From: Archivesica marissinica
Taxonomy: Eukaryota; Mollusca; Bivalvia; Venerida; Vesicomyidae
Length of the DNA stretch: 64,000 nt
Direction of reading: 5' to 3'
Assembly: GCA_014843695.1 (NCBI GenBank)
Contig: CM026404.1
Coordinates: 81,823,541 to 81,887,540 of the forward strand
Part shown: positions 35,423-42,100 of the stretch, piece by piece
Layout: each line of letters opens with the position of its first letter
Position numbering within the stretch: the first letter of the stretch is position 1
The notes under the pieces: model-generated
Told to the model about the DNA's origin: nothing
Databases searched by the model: none
What the model saw: only the letters and a program-made list of their open reading frames with translations
Program-made: the position numbers and the translations under genes

Positions 35423-35879
35423 GCCATTATTTCGGTTGGACGAGTTATGTATATGATCACTTCTTCTGTTAGATTCCAAAAATCACGTTTTCAACTTATC
35501 TCATTTTGAAGCCATAAATATCTAATATTGCTACCGTTCTATTATATTGTTTGTTTGTGAATTTCAGTCCCAGTTCTTCATAGTGACGTTACACAACTCC
35601 CAGTATCTGTTTATTGAGTGCTCGTATCCCTGGACATATGTAGTTTTCATTCAGAGCTTCACAACCATTATCGCTCTCATGTTCCTCAACTTTTACATTA
35701 AAACATATAAACTAAAGAAAGCTGCAACAAAGTTGAACGATGCAAAGAAGTACGATGAAATTACTTCTAATGGTAACCATGCCAACGGCGACGTGATTGC
35801 CAATGGCAACGGGATAATAACCAATGGATACAGCCATTCAGAAACACGTGACCTACGTCACAAGAAGATTCATGTATGA
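7186..35879 (+). CDS. ELOVL1/7-like very-long-chain fatty-acid elongase (7 coding exons)
   Basis: Coding exons 7186-7243, 11004-11191, 15661-15741, 21108-21164, 29724-29829, 31154-31290 and 35568-35879 join with consistent phases into 939 bp (312 aa), a normal ELOVL length. Family marks, in order, are [15 protein letters not shown] (residues 20-34), [30 protein letters not shown], the histidine box HVFHH (H144, H147, H148), HVVMYFYYG (H178) and [10 protein letters not shown]. ELOVLs are ER-membrane condensing enzymes that add two carbons from malonyl-CoA to long acyl-CoA. The histidine box and the second histidine 31 residues after H147 match the catalytic arrangement known for human ELOVL7. 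The resemblance is to ELOVL1/7 rather than ELOVL4 (DPRVxDW start, FLHVFHH). Substrate range cannot be read from sequence. No gene symbol is given because mollusc ELOVL orthology needs a tree. Every intron is loaded with repeats. Confidence 0.93.
7380..7668 (-). mobile_element. SINE-A, near complete
   Basis: The reverse tail TTTACGTTTATTTATCATCG, the central domain (CGAGATCTCGGTTTAACGTC) and the head ending CCACTGGACTACAGATCCGTC are all present. It lies in ELOVL intron 1, 137 bp after exon 1. The head/body junction carries an inserted segment (GTCGTTCGCGAATCACATGG). Confidence 0.85.
7946..8610. other. GC-rich island of unknown origin in ELOVL intron 1
   Basis: Base composition jumps from AT-rich to GC-rich between about 8020 and 8460. 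A TATA-like GTATATAAATAG lies at about 7990. CGCATTGATCAA occurs at both 8018 and 8590. Frames on both strands are broken. It could be a remnant of an LTR element or a degenerate exogenous sequence. I cannot assign it. Confidence 0.35.
8660..9185. mobile_element. MITE-like element whose left terminus is a 36-bp array
   Basis: About nine 36-bp units (TATACTAGAGGACATAGAAA + ACGCACACCTACATTA) fill 8667-8995. A single reverse-complement copy (TGCGTTTTCTATGTCC, TCTAGTATATA) closes the element near 9155-9182. One unit near 8797 has lost an A. The inverted copy suggests that the repeated unit is the terminal inverted repeat itself. Confidence 0.7.
9288..9572 (-). mobile_element. SINE-A, near complete
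   Basis: It runs from the reverse tail (ACGTTTATTTATCGTCGC) through the central domain to a well-preserved head with reverse B box GGGGGATCGAACC and the anticodon arm CTGGATTACCAGTCCAG-like (a mismatched stem), ending at GACTACAAATCTGTCTG. Confidence 0.88.
9856..9965. mobile_element. Short palindromic MITE, degraded copy
   Basis: The left end AGGATATAAGCCGAAAACGA and the right end TTGAGGCTTAT pair with each other. The centre has GTGTGAGGCGCGTGGCG. It is a divergent relative of the cleaner copy at 14811-14922. Confidence 0.65.
9990..10335 (+). pseudogene. Internally deleted LINE relic
   Basis: One open frame joins two regions that are far apart in the LINE at 39.1-42.9 kb. The segment between endonuclease and RT (CIPTKL...[18 protein letters not shown]) runs directly into the C-terminal tail ([20 protein letters not shown], then [13 protein letters not shown]). 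The whole RT domain is missing, yet the frame stays open to a TGA. Confidence 0.75.
10388..10635 (-). mobile_element. SINE-A, head interrupted
   Basis: The reverse tail and central domain are intact. The sequence breaks inside the reverse B box (GACGGGGAGCGAACCTGCGA), where the 72-bp array begins. Confidence 0.85.
10662..10884. repeat. 72-bp tandem repeat, 3 copies
   Basis: The unit contains GAGGTCAGCCGGAATAACCA, CACACGTTGCTGC and GACCGCGACGTGACCGC. It is GC-rich against AT-rich flanks. Because 72 is divisible by 3 it gives open frames on both strands, none of them genes. It ends 120 bp before ELOVL exon 2. Confidence 0.9.
11004..11191 (+). CDS. ELOVL coding exon 2
   Basis: The acceptor TTTTATTTTCAG ends at 11003 and the donor GAG|GTAAGT is at 11191/11192. 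The exon encodes [16 protein letters not shown], a first hydrophobic helix ([14 protein letters not shown]), GPKWMEKRK and a second helix ([18 protein letters not shown]). It starts in phase 1 and ends in phase 0. Confidence 0.92.
11340..12150. repeat. CAATA/GCAAC simple-repeat block
   Basis: It is built of ACAAT, AGCAAT and AGCAAC words with slipped phase. It lies in ELOVL intron 2. It grades into the purer pentamer block that follows. Confidence 0.93.
12151..13022. repeat. Pentanucleotide array (AATAC / AATGC / AATGT)
   Basis: A strict 5-bp register is made of AATAC with interspersed AATGC and AATGT words. The register is stop-free in several frames on both strands, so it yields open frames up to 444 codons that are artefacts. 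Confidence 0.95.
13262..13520 (-). mobile_element. SINE-A, 5' truncated
   Basis: The reverse tail (TTTACGTGTATTTACCGTCG) and central domain are present. The copy ends inside the head at TGTGAACCTGCGATCC. Confidence 0.85.
13736..13966 (+). mobile_element. SINE-B reference copy
   Basis: The tRNA-like head has A box TAGCGCAGTGGTAGCGC and B box GAGTTCGCACCC. The body has TGTGCCCTTAGGCAAG, CTCGTGGCGATGGATTCCA and GAATGAGGTCTCGAGAGTG. The tail is TTGTTTCGCAATCGAGCTG. Other copies are at 6419 (-), 30650, 47205 (-), 51470 and 51840. Confidence 0.87.
14118..14352 (+). mobile_element. SINE-A with internal deletion
   Basis: A partial head (GGGGATCGCAGGTTCAAACC) jumps to TTCTTTACAACGTGCAC, skipping the first half of the central domain, then continues through the tail to ACGCAAATCACACA. 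Confidence 0.8.
14487..14660 (+). mobile_element. SINE-A, 3' truncated
   Basis: A good head (GGCCAGTGGTAACACGCTGG, loop CTGGTAA reading GGU, Thr-like; B box GGTTCGATCC) and central domain end at GAATGGGTCTC, followed by a short ATAG run. Confidence 0.85.
14811..14922. mobile_element. 112-bp palindromic MITE
   Basis: Terminal inverted repeats of about 43 bp start AGATATAAGCCTCAAACGGA and end GGCTTATATCCT, with inner ATCCAATATGTAA / TTACATATTGGAT pairs. The loop contains GGCGCTATGCGCC, itself a hairpin. A second copy is at 9856-9965. No coding capacity is present. Confidence 0.8.
15135..15335 (-). mobile_element. SINE-D, near complete
   Basis: The reverse tail GTCAAACCCCTTGCGGGG is followed by GCAGGCTTAGCCGACC and AACCAGTACTAAGC. 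The head is the reverse B box GAGTATCGAACCC, ending CCACTGGACCACGGATGCC. Confidence 0.87.
15661..15741 (+). CDS. ELOVL coding exon 3
   Basis: The 81-bp phase-0 exon encodes 27 residues, [14 protein letters not shown] then [13 protein letters not shown]. Acceptor GTGTTTCAG| and donor CGG|GTAATA bound it. A second CAG 7 bp downstream would put a TGA in frame, so the first CAG is the real acceptor. The QPVDYS-SP block is a family signature. Confidence 0.92.
16215..17035. repeat. 75-bp minisatellite, about 11 copies
   Basis: The unit contains AACAAGCGATCTGGATCAGC, ATTATATACTGTCAATCC and GATCTCGTCATCAGCTGACG. The central copies are essentially identical and the edge copies diverge. 75 is divisible by 3, giving a spurious 222-codon frame. 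It lies in ELOVL intron 3. Confidence 0.95.
17055..17252 (+). mobile_element. SINE-A, 5' truncated
   Basis: It starts in the central domain (GATGAGATATTAAACCGAGG) and runs to the tail GCGACGATAAATAAACGT. The truncated 5' end abuts the 75-bp array. Confidence 0.85.
17253..17925. other. Unassigned intronic sequence
   Basis: ELOVL intron 3. No coding, tRNA-like or repeat signal is supported. Confidence 0.4.
17926..18100. mobile_element. Twin-hairpin element, diverged ends
   Basis: Two adjacent imperfect hairpins are present. The first arm pair is AACAACATAGATCCAGATCA / GATCACGATCTATGTTG. The second is AACAGCATAGAGCCTGATCA / TCTGGCTCTATGCTGTTTGC. The same twin-hairpin core occurs in the TTAA-bounded elements at 57426-57661 and 62211-62448. 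Here the outer ends differ (AATAAAATCA and TTGATTTTAT pair instead). Confidence 0.75.
18258..18515 (-). mobile_element. SINE-C, near complete
   Basis: The reverse tail AACTTTATTTATTGTACAAC is followed by CACTCTCGTTGGCGCGGATG and GGAGGAAACCGGAATACCCG. The head has reverse B box GAGGATCGAACC and ends GCGTTAACCACTGCGCTAAT. It is 30 bp upstream of the 47-bp array. Confidence 0.87.
18545..21107. repeat. 47-bp minisatellite, about 54 copies, ending at the ELOVL exon 4 acceptor
   Basis: The unit is 47 bp: TATTATGTATTGTATATTTA + GTGTGTATGTTTTAG + TAAGTGTGCAAC. Variants are GTAAGT/GTAAAT and CTATT/CCATT. Each typical unit carries an acceptor-like TATGTTTTAG and a consensus 5' splice motif GTAAGT on the sense strand. 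The final unit becomes TATTTAGTGTGTATGTTTCAG, the true acceptor of exon 4. Confidence 0.97.
21108..21164 (+). CDS. ELOVL coding exon 4 (57 bp)
   Basis: This encodes 19 residues, [19 protein letters not shown], including the conserved KFIELLDT helix start. The acceptor is TGTATGTTTCAG| and the donor ACG|GTATGT. It is phase 0 at both ends, so skipping would keep frame but remove a conserved helix. The exon is wedged directly between the 47-bp array (0 bp upstream) and the 14-bp array (beginning about 15 bp after the donor). Confidence 0.93.
21180..26300. repeat. 14-bp satellite, about 360 copies
   Basis: The unit is CAGCTATAGTCATT, with frequent T for C (CAGTTATAG) and variants CATTCCGTTATAG, TATATTCATT, CTCTAG and AGAGCCTATAG. 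It begins about 15 bp after the exon 4 donor and fills most of the first 5.1 kb of ELOVL intron 4. Blocks of variants recur at fixed offsets (see findings). Confidence 0.97.
26301..27155. other. Unassigned intronic sequence
   Basis: ELOVL intron 4, low-copy-looking AT-rich sequence. A minus-strand 84-codon frame (26810-27064) has no recognisable family signature. Confidence 0.4.
27160..27375 (-). mobile_element. SINE-D, near complete
   Basis: It runs from the reverse tail GTCAAACCCCTCTCGG to the head GAGTATCGAACCCGGGACCG and CTACCACTGGACCACGGACG. The body carries an extra TACATAACTACAATGTTACG. Confidence 0.85.
27550..28014 (+). pseudogene. 3' end of a LINE (C-terminal CCHC and microsatellite tail)
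   Basis: A frame gives [20 protein letters not shown] then FMFKC, the C-x2-C...H-x4-C pattern of a LINE ORF2 C-terminus. A frameshift leads into a second frame ending [19 protein letters not shown] and a stop at 27811. A 200-bp 3' UTR follows, ending in TTCTTCTTCTTC, a microsatellite tail typical of non-LTR elements. This is a dead 5'-truncated copy. Confidence 0.72.
28340..28612 (-). pseudogene. LINE RT fragment (pre-catalytic region)
   Basis: The minus frame has [20 protein letters not shown], then [20 protein letters not shown] and [13 protein letters not shown]. The last part resembles the RT block VKQGC-SPLLF-NEI in degraded form. It has no start or catalytic YADD/FADD. It is read as a transposon relic in ELOVL intron 4. 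Confidence 0.6.
28900..29090 (+). mobile_element. SINE-C, 5' truncated
   Basis: The copy has CCTCGGACAGGTAAGTATGT, GGTGGGTTTTCTCCGGGTAC and the tail CAATCGTTGTAAAATAAATA. The A-box region is absent. Confidence 0.85.
29185..29305. repeat. 28-bp tandem repeat, 4 copies
   Basis: The unit is TAAGTTGTCATAACGACCAG + TTTCTATT, with CTC/GTC variants. It lies in ELOVL intron 4. Confidence 0.88.
29306..29723. other. Unassigned intronic sequence before exon 5
   Basis: It contains a (TA)n tract at about 29679-29700 just upstream of the exon 5 acceptor, and nothing else I can support. Confidence 0.4.
29724..29829 (+). CDS. ELOVL coding exon 5 (histidine box)
   Basis: The acceptor ATTACTCAG| ends at 29723 and the donor CCAG|GTACAA follows. 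The exon encodes [20 protein letters not shown] and [15 protein letters not shown]. It contains the catalytic HxxHH box. It starts in phase 0 and ends in phase 1. Confidence 0.95.
29925..30235. repeat. 35-bp tandem repeat, about 9 copies
   Basis: The unit has CATTTGCAGTACATAATG + TATTTGCGTAGCTATAA, with GCAGTACATAATG/GCATTACATATG alternants (34/35 bp). It lies in ELOVL intron 5. Confidence 0.92.
30305..30600 (-). mobile_element. SINE-A, complete
   Basis: The reverse tail (ACGTTTATTTGTCGTCGC), central domain and head are present, with reverse B box GGGGGATCGAACC and anticodon arm CTGGATTACCAGTTCAG. It ends GACTACAGATCCGTCTG. Confidence 0.88.
30650..30850 (+). mobile_element. SINE-B, degraded
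   Basis: ACTCGTGATAGCGCATTAGT lacks the middle of the tRNA head. Then GATTGTGCCATTAGATAAGG and the tail TTTCGCAATCGAGCTAAAAT follow. Confidence 0.75.
30935..31040. repeat. GTGC/GTGT-rich simple repeat
   Basis: GTGTGTGCGTGCGTGCGTGC and GTGGCGTGG words occur on the sense strand, about 115 bp upstream of ELOVL exon 6. Confidence 0.85.
31154..31290 (+). CDS. ELOVL coding exon 6
   Basis: The acceptor TTTTATAG| and donor TTG|GTAAAT bound 137 bp encoding [20 protein letters not shown], then [20 protein letters not shown]178 in HVVMY corresponds to the second catalytic histidine of the family. It ends in phase 0. Confidence 0.95.
31345..31440 (-). mobile_element. tRNA-like SINE head, unclassified
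   Basis: The minus strand has an A-box-like TTGGCTCAGGCTG and B box GGGTTCGAGCCCC in tRNA spacing. It lies 55 bp after the exon 6 donor. No intact cloverleaf or CCA-side acceptor pairing is evident, so a SINE head is likelier than a tRNA gene. Confidence 0.55.
31445..34995. repeat. 24-bp satellite with higher-order structure
   Basis: The base unit is ACATTGATCACATGTACACA + TCAC, alternating GATCAC/GAACAC. Shorter units lack TCACAC. A 159-bp higher-order unit (marked by CACTTCACACATTGAACACA) repeats four times at 32.88-33.36 kb. A 40-bp unit with tripled ACATGT repeats about eight times at 34.02-34.35 kb. The array occupies most of ELOVL intron 6. The 24-bp period gives long spurious frames. 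Confidence 0.96.
34996..35567. other. End of ELOVL intron 6, with a (CT)n tract
   Basis: A (TC)n microsatellite lies at about 35379-35417 on the sense strand, 150 bp before the exon 7 acceptor. The rest is unassigned. Confidence 0.6.
35568..35879 (+). CDS. ELOVL terminal exon
   Basis: The acceptor TGAATTTCAG| is followed by [20 protein letters not shown] and the last hydrophobic helices, [21 protein letters not shown] 49-residue cytosolic tail rich in Asn and Gly ([15 protein letters not shown]) ends HKKIHV and a TGA. The two lysines are at -5 and -4, so the tail does not match the canonical KKXX ER-retrieval register. Confidence 0.94.
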   Translation, partial: SQFFIVTLHNSQYLFIECSYPWTYVVFIQSFTTIIALMFLNFYIKTYKLKKAATKLNDAKKYDEITSNGNHANGDVIANGNGIITNGYSHSETRDLRHKKIHV

Positions 35880-36600
35880 AGAAATTGCGATGTCACATGA
35901 GTAGAGCTGTGATAATGCTCATACATTAACTTCCCATATATTCAACGTGTTTGTTTAATCATATTTTATTGAATTCATCATGATATAATATAAAACACAA
36001 TGTTACAAAAATATAGCATGATGATACAAATGGTTTGTTTTAACGACATTAGAAAATGGCCCGCACTAGAACGTCACATGTATGCATAATTAAAAAAATG
36101 GCTGACTTTGGCAATAATTAATGAAAACTAATACATTACACGAGCTAGAGACATGAGAAAAAATAGTGTAGCCTTGTAACCCGAGCCTATGACAAGTACA
36201 TGTGTAGTCATTATTCCATGTGTTCATGTATACATGTAGGCCATCTCAAATATATATATTGGGATAGCAAAAATGCATATATCATCAACCACAATTGAGG
36301 CATCGGTAATCAAACACTAGACTCTACCAGTTTGACGTAATCATGTATATCAAAACCCTATGGACCCTTACACCTGTGTAGGTAACTTCTCTGTTTTAGG
36401 GTTAACTAACTGTCTTAGACTTCCGGTAAAAAACAATGTCGGTTTTTTCTGGAGCCTCAATATGTAATTTTTCCGAGTTTACAACAGCAAATCGTGAACT
36501 ATTTTTCACTGAGAGATGATATAACGAGTCAAGAAACATTGGTAACTGATAAATATGACATTATTTTGAATTAGTAAGTTGATTGAAAACGATCATTCGG
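35880..36600. other. ELOVL 3' UTR and downstream flank
   Basis: No canonical AATAAA follows the stop in the first few hundred bases. AATATAAAA near 35985 and ATTAAA near 36089 are the only weak candidates. Otherwise nothing is recognised. Confidence 0.35.
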
Positions 36601-36610
36601 ATGACGTGTC

Positions 36611-37550
36611 ATGTTTTCACTACCCAAATTCAATCGTCGTAAACGGTACAAATCTTCGCCTGGTCAAAAACAGTATGTCAAAAAATACAGATTTGATTTA
36701 TCTAGCATAAACGCCAGTGATAGTAAAGATACCGATTATTTTGAAGCCTTAGAAGATTCGTCATTTGTGGACAATCTGAAACATATACCCCATCCACACT
36801 GTCCAAGTCAACAAATATTTCAACCATGAACCTCTCCAGTGAGGACCTGAGTAGCCTGGCGTCAAAGCTAGCCCCTATGATAGTCAGCCTTATGAAAGAA
36901 TCGCTCATTAACGAATTAAAAACTGAACTAGGGGTTGAACTGAAGGGTATGATTGCTGCTGAAACAAAAACCCTTTCAGGAAAACTGAGTGAACTTGAAA
37001 ATGAGATCAATAAGACCAAGCGAGAACTAGACGAACTGGCACAATATGGCCGAAGAATGTGTCTAGATAGTGCAGGTATTCCGGGTGATGTACAAAGAGA
37101 AAACATAGAGTTATATGTTATATTTCGGGTTTTACGCCTGCATCAGCACCATTTCGGGCTATAATCTCCGGCGGGCAGTTTACTAAGGGTATACATTTGA
37201 CAAATTCTGATATCGACAAGATTCATAGAAAGGGAATAGTGAAAGATGGGTACAATAGAAGAACCATCATTAAATTTACCAACTCAAATGCCAGACAATT
37301 GTTGTATACGAGGAGGAAGTAACTGGGTGATGGCATTTTTGTCTCGGATAACCTCACCCCTCTCAGAGTGAAGTTGGCTTATGAAGCACGCCAGCTAGTG
37401 CGCCAAAGGAAACTGTCAAAACCATGGGTAGCTGGGTGCAAAGTGAAGTGTGAGATGCCAAACAACAAGAAGCACCAAGTGATCAGAGACATGATTGACA
37501 TTCAGTGTATCAAAGAGGGGAAGCCACTCCCCGTACATACCATCGCATGA
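36611..37550 (+). pseudogene. LINE ORF1-like gene, broken by stop codons and a SINE
   Basis: The second frame (from 36826) gives a coiled-coil-like segment (KTELGVELKGMIAAETKTLS, then LENEINKTKRELDELAQYGR). After it comes the ORF1-type block QYGRRMCLDSAGIPGDVQRE. A SINE fragment interrupts at 37117-37187. The frame resumes with DIDKIHRKGIV and RRTIIKFTNSNARQLLYTRR, hits a TAA at 37319-37321, and continues GIFVSDNLTPLRVKLAYEAR to a final stop at 37550. ORF1 proteins of L1-like and CR1-like LINEs bind RNA and share this layout. An upstream 72-codon frame (36611-36829) may be its N-terminal part. It could belong to the LINE at 39.1 kb, but the frames do not prove it. Confidence 0.7.
37117..37187 (-). 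mobile_element. SINE-E 3' fragment inserted in the LINE ORF1
   Basis: TTTCGGGTTTTACGCCTGCA to GGCGGGCAGTTTACTA matches 47562-47640. It splits the ORF1 frame and is 5' truncated. Confidence 0.75.
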
Positions 37551-37689
37551 ATAACAGTCCTCCTGTGCACAGTTACATTTACAGTGATTAACAGATGTGA
37601 TAAACTTATGCTCTTGTATTTATAATATATACATATATACTGTTTTGAAACAAAACCACAAATAAGTAATGATCTTGTATATACATGTA

Positions 37690-38770
37690 TGCAATTCCAA
37701 CAGTTAAATGCTTGTTTAATATAATTGTTTTGAAACAAAGCTTCAAATAGCTAAATGCTTATATAATTGTTCTGAAACAAAACTTCAAATAGCTAAATGC
37801 TTGTTTAATATAATTGTTTTGAAACAAAAACTTCAAATAGCTAAATGCATATTTAATATAATTGTTTTGAGCTAAAACTTCATATAGCTAAATGCATATT
37901 AAATATAATTGTTTTGAAACAAAACTGCAAATAGCTATTTGCTTATTTAATATAATTGTTATGAAGCAAAACTTCAAATAGCTAAATGCTTATTTCATAC
38001 AATTGTTTTGAAATAAAACTTCAAATAGCTAAATGCTATAATTGTCTTGAAACAAAACTACAATAGCTAAATGCTTTATTATAATTGATTTTTGAAACAA
38101 AACTTCAAATAGCTAAATGCGTATTTATTATAATTGTTTTTGAAACAAAACTTCAAATAGCTAAATGCTTATTTAATATAATTGTCTTGAAACAAAACTA
38201 CAATAACTAAATGCTTATTTATTATAATTGATTTTTGAAACAAAACTTCAAATAGCTTAATGCTTATTTATTATAATTGATTTTTGAAACAAAACTTCAA
38301 ATAGCTAACTGCGTATTTATTATAATTGTTTTTGAAACACAACTTCAAATAGCTAAATGCTTGTTTAATATAATTGTTTTGAAACAAAACTTCAAATAGC
38401 TAAATGCTTATTTAATATAATAGTTTTGAAACAAAAACTTCAAATAGCTAAATGCATATTGAATATAATTGTTTTGAACTAAAACTTCAAATTGCTAAAT
38501 GCGTATTTAATATAATTGTTTTGAACTAAAACTTCAAATTGCTAAATGCATATTAAATATAATTGTTATGAAACACAACTTCAAATAGCTAAATGATTAT
38601 TTAATATAATTGTCTTGAAAACAAAACTACAAATAGCTAAATGCATATTTATTATAATTGTTTTTGAAACAATACTTCAAATAGCTAAATACATATTTAA
38701 TATAATTGTCTTGAAACAAAACTATAAATAGCTAAATGCTGAATTATTATAATTGTTTTTGAAACAACAT
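37690..38770. repeat. AT-rich 48-bp minisatellite, about 23 copies
   Basis: The unit contains GAAACAAAACTTCAAATAGC + TAAATGCTTATTTAATATAA + TTGTTTT. Units diverge considerably and vary in length, so the array looks old. It lies between the ORF1 relic and the endonuclease/RT LINE. Confidence 0.93.
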
Positions 38771-39150
38771 GTGTTATCTACAAATATCTTGAACATACAT
38801 TTAAGGAGTGAATTTGGTGCAAATCATGCACCGATTTGGCAAATGTAAACGTAATGTGACTATAATGTTCATTTAGAGTTGTGTGTACAATTCTATCATT
38901 GATGAAACCAAACCGTACCATAACCAATTGCTGGTCACGAGCATGATTACACGAACTACACTCCTTAGTTTGTTAGATTGCCAGCGGCTGCAAAACCTGT
39001 TTTTGTATTATAATTTTACACATAAACCAATAACTGTTTTATGGATGTTTGCCGATTATTGTATCTGTGATTAATAAGTGCTATGTAACAATACGCTTAT
39101 TTTTGATCTAATAAAAATACATTTTCGATGCAATCGTACGTTTTCTATTA
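38771..39150. other. Unassigned sequence 5' of the LINE
   Basis: It may include the LINE 5' UTR. No feature is supported. Confidence 0.35.
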
Positions 39151-42100
39151 TTGTTGCGCCTCAATATCTTAAACATTCACTTTGAAAATATTATGTTAAT
39201 TATTACATGCCAACACTGTATAGAGACACATCTACTGATAGACTGTTTCCAATTAGGACATTTAGAGTTATTTCTTTCAATAGTTGCATGTCGTCTCCTT
39301 TTACGCTGTGGCGATGTAGAGGTAAATCCAAAGGTCCAGAACTTTGTTTGAACCAATGCTTCTCCATATTTCACCAAAATATCCGTAGTATACGGAATAA
39401 ATTAGACTTTATTCGAGACAACCTTTCCGATTTCGACATGTTATGTTTCACCGAAACACATTTATATGGAACTGTAGTAGATAGCTGGCTTCAAATTGAA
39501 GCGTATGATGACCTTTTTCGCAAAGATGTGTCGGCACATTCTGGTGGAATTCTCGTATAGGCCTATGCATTTATGCCCGAAAAGAATTAATGATTTTGAG
39601 GTCTTATTGCCTGATTCGAGATAAGAATGACACATTTCTAGTTTGTACTATCTATAGACCACCCCATATTTCAGTTGATTGTTGGATGAGATTAAGCATT
39701 GCCATCGACAGAATGAGCGAAACATTTTCCGGAATAATTATTCTAGGAGACATTAATGAGGATCAATTGAATGATTCCTGTCACAAGTTTCGAGATATTT
39801 TAGCAATTACAAACATGAATAACGTAATAACTACACCAACACGTATCACAACACATTCTAGTACTTTACTCGATCCTATTGCAATCTCGAACAATATAAT
39901 GTATCTTGATGCCGGAAGATTTAATACGCCAAGTCATATGAGTGATCATTAGACGAGTATGGAACTATAAAAATGCTGATTTCCAATTATTCAATCACCC
40001 CAGTGTTACTACAAATTGGCATTTCTTACAAACAAATACAATTGATAACGCGGCCAAGATCTTCTCAGAAAAATTCTTAGAAATTGCAAACGTTTGTATT
40101 CCCTCACATCTTAGTACTATTCGTCCAAAGGATAGACCATAGTTTAATAATGACATACGAAGAATTCTAAGGAAACGCGACAGATTGAAGCGCACAGCTG
40201 TACTATCAGGCAAGTTATCTGATTGGTGTTCATACAAGTCTACAAGAAACAAAGTTAACAATATGAAAACACACGCTAAGCAAATATTTTATAACAACTT
40301 AGAAATCGCCCTTAAAGATGTGAGCACTTCTAATCCGCGCCAATATTGGAAAATAGTTAAAATGTTAGTAAAGGACAAGTGTAAAAGTAATGACTCCATA
40401 CCACCTCTAATAAAAACTAACTATGACCAATATCATCTGTCTGATGAAGAAAAAGCTAATGCACTAAACGACTATTTGGTGTCTGTTTCAACAGTTGATG
40501 ATTCTAATGTTACGCTTCCCACACTCGTACACAAAAGAAACTCGACGCTATCGAATATCAACATATCGCACGCAGAAATTAAAGATGTTTTTATTTAACT
40601 TAGTAGTGAACAAAGCAAGCGGTCCAGATGGAATCAGCCATAGGATGCTTAAAGAAACTTATATAAGTCTGTTTCATACCCTCTTAGTTTAATATTTAAT
40701 AGATCTATAAACGATTCTTCTTATCCGTCCATGTGGAAAATTGCACATGTGATGCCAATCTTTAAAAAGGGTGAGAAGTCTCTTCCTTCTAATTATAGAC
40801 AGATATCATTGGTAAGTTGCGTCGGAAAAGTTATGGAACGCGTAGTTTTTAAGCATTTATACAATCACCTACATTCAAATAACCTCATTTACAGGTTACA
40901 ATCTGGCTTCTTACCCGGGCATTCAACGGTATATCAGTTGATAGATATCTATAACCAAATTTGCAAAGCCGTCGGCGAGCGTAAGAACTCGTGTATGGTT
41001 TTCTGCGATATATCAAAAGCTTTTGATAGAGTCTGGCATCGAGGTTTAACTTTTAATATTCAGCAGTATGAAATAAATGACAACCTGTTAAAATGGATAT
41101 CAAATTATCTGTCTAATAGATCACAAAGGGTCTTTGTACGGCCTTCTTTTTCACGATACCAAAACCGTTAAAGCTGAGGTTCCCCAGGGATCAGTTTTAG
41201 GACCACTATTGTTTTTGATATATGTTAACGATATCGCTGATTCATTACTTAGTACAACAAGGCTTTTTGCAGATGACAGTTCCCTTGCAGTTTCTTCTTC
41301 CGATACACGACATATTGAAACAACACTCAATCATGATTTGAAAATAATCTCAGACTGGCCCAAACGCTGGCTAGTAAATTTTAACTCATCCAAAACCGAA
41401 GTCATATTCTTTTCTTTTGGTCACACTAATGATCGACCAAATCTTATTTTTGAAAATACTGAGCTGGGATTTGTTGACAATCACAAGCTTCTTGGGTTAA
41501 CTTTAAGTAATGATGGGTCTTGGCACAAACATATAAACAACATAATGAAATCTGCTTCCAAAGTACTCGGATCAATGAGAATGCTAAAATTTAAGCTAAA
41601 TCGCTCTTCATTAAATCAAATATACATTTCATATTTACGACATTTATTAGAATATTCATCGGTGGTTTGGGACAACTGCACACAATACGAAAAGGAAACA
41701 CTTGAAAAAGTACAGTACCAAGCAGCCAGAATTGTAACAGGCCTAACGAGATCAGTCTCAATTAACAGGCTACTAACAGAAATAGGGTGGGTGTCTTTAG
41801 CGGATAGGCGCAGTATGCAAAAACTAATATTAATATATCGTAATAAACACAGTATACAGTATGCAAAAACTAATATTAATATATCGTAATAAACACAGTA
41901 TACTGACTTCTTATCTAAACGATATAATCCCGCCAACTGTTCATGAAACTATTCCATACCCTTTACGTAATAGAAATAATTATATAACTCTGCCAAGGCG
42001 TCTTCAAATATATGCACATTCAACTATTCCCTCCTCTCTAGACATATGGAATAAGCTAGATAATTCCATCCGTGACACTAACTCTTTTAAGTGAGTTTAA

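Noticed and set aside
41616..41936. 106-codon minus-strand frame
   Set aside because: Shadow of the LINE ORF2, extended by the 46-bp tandem duplication.
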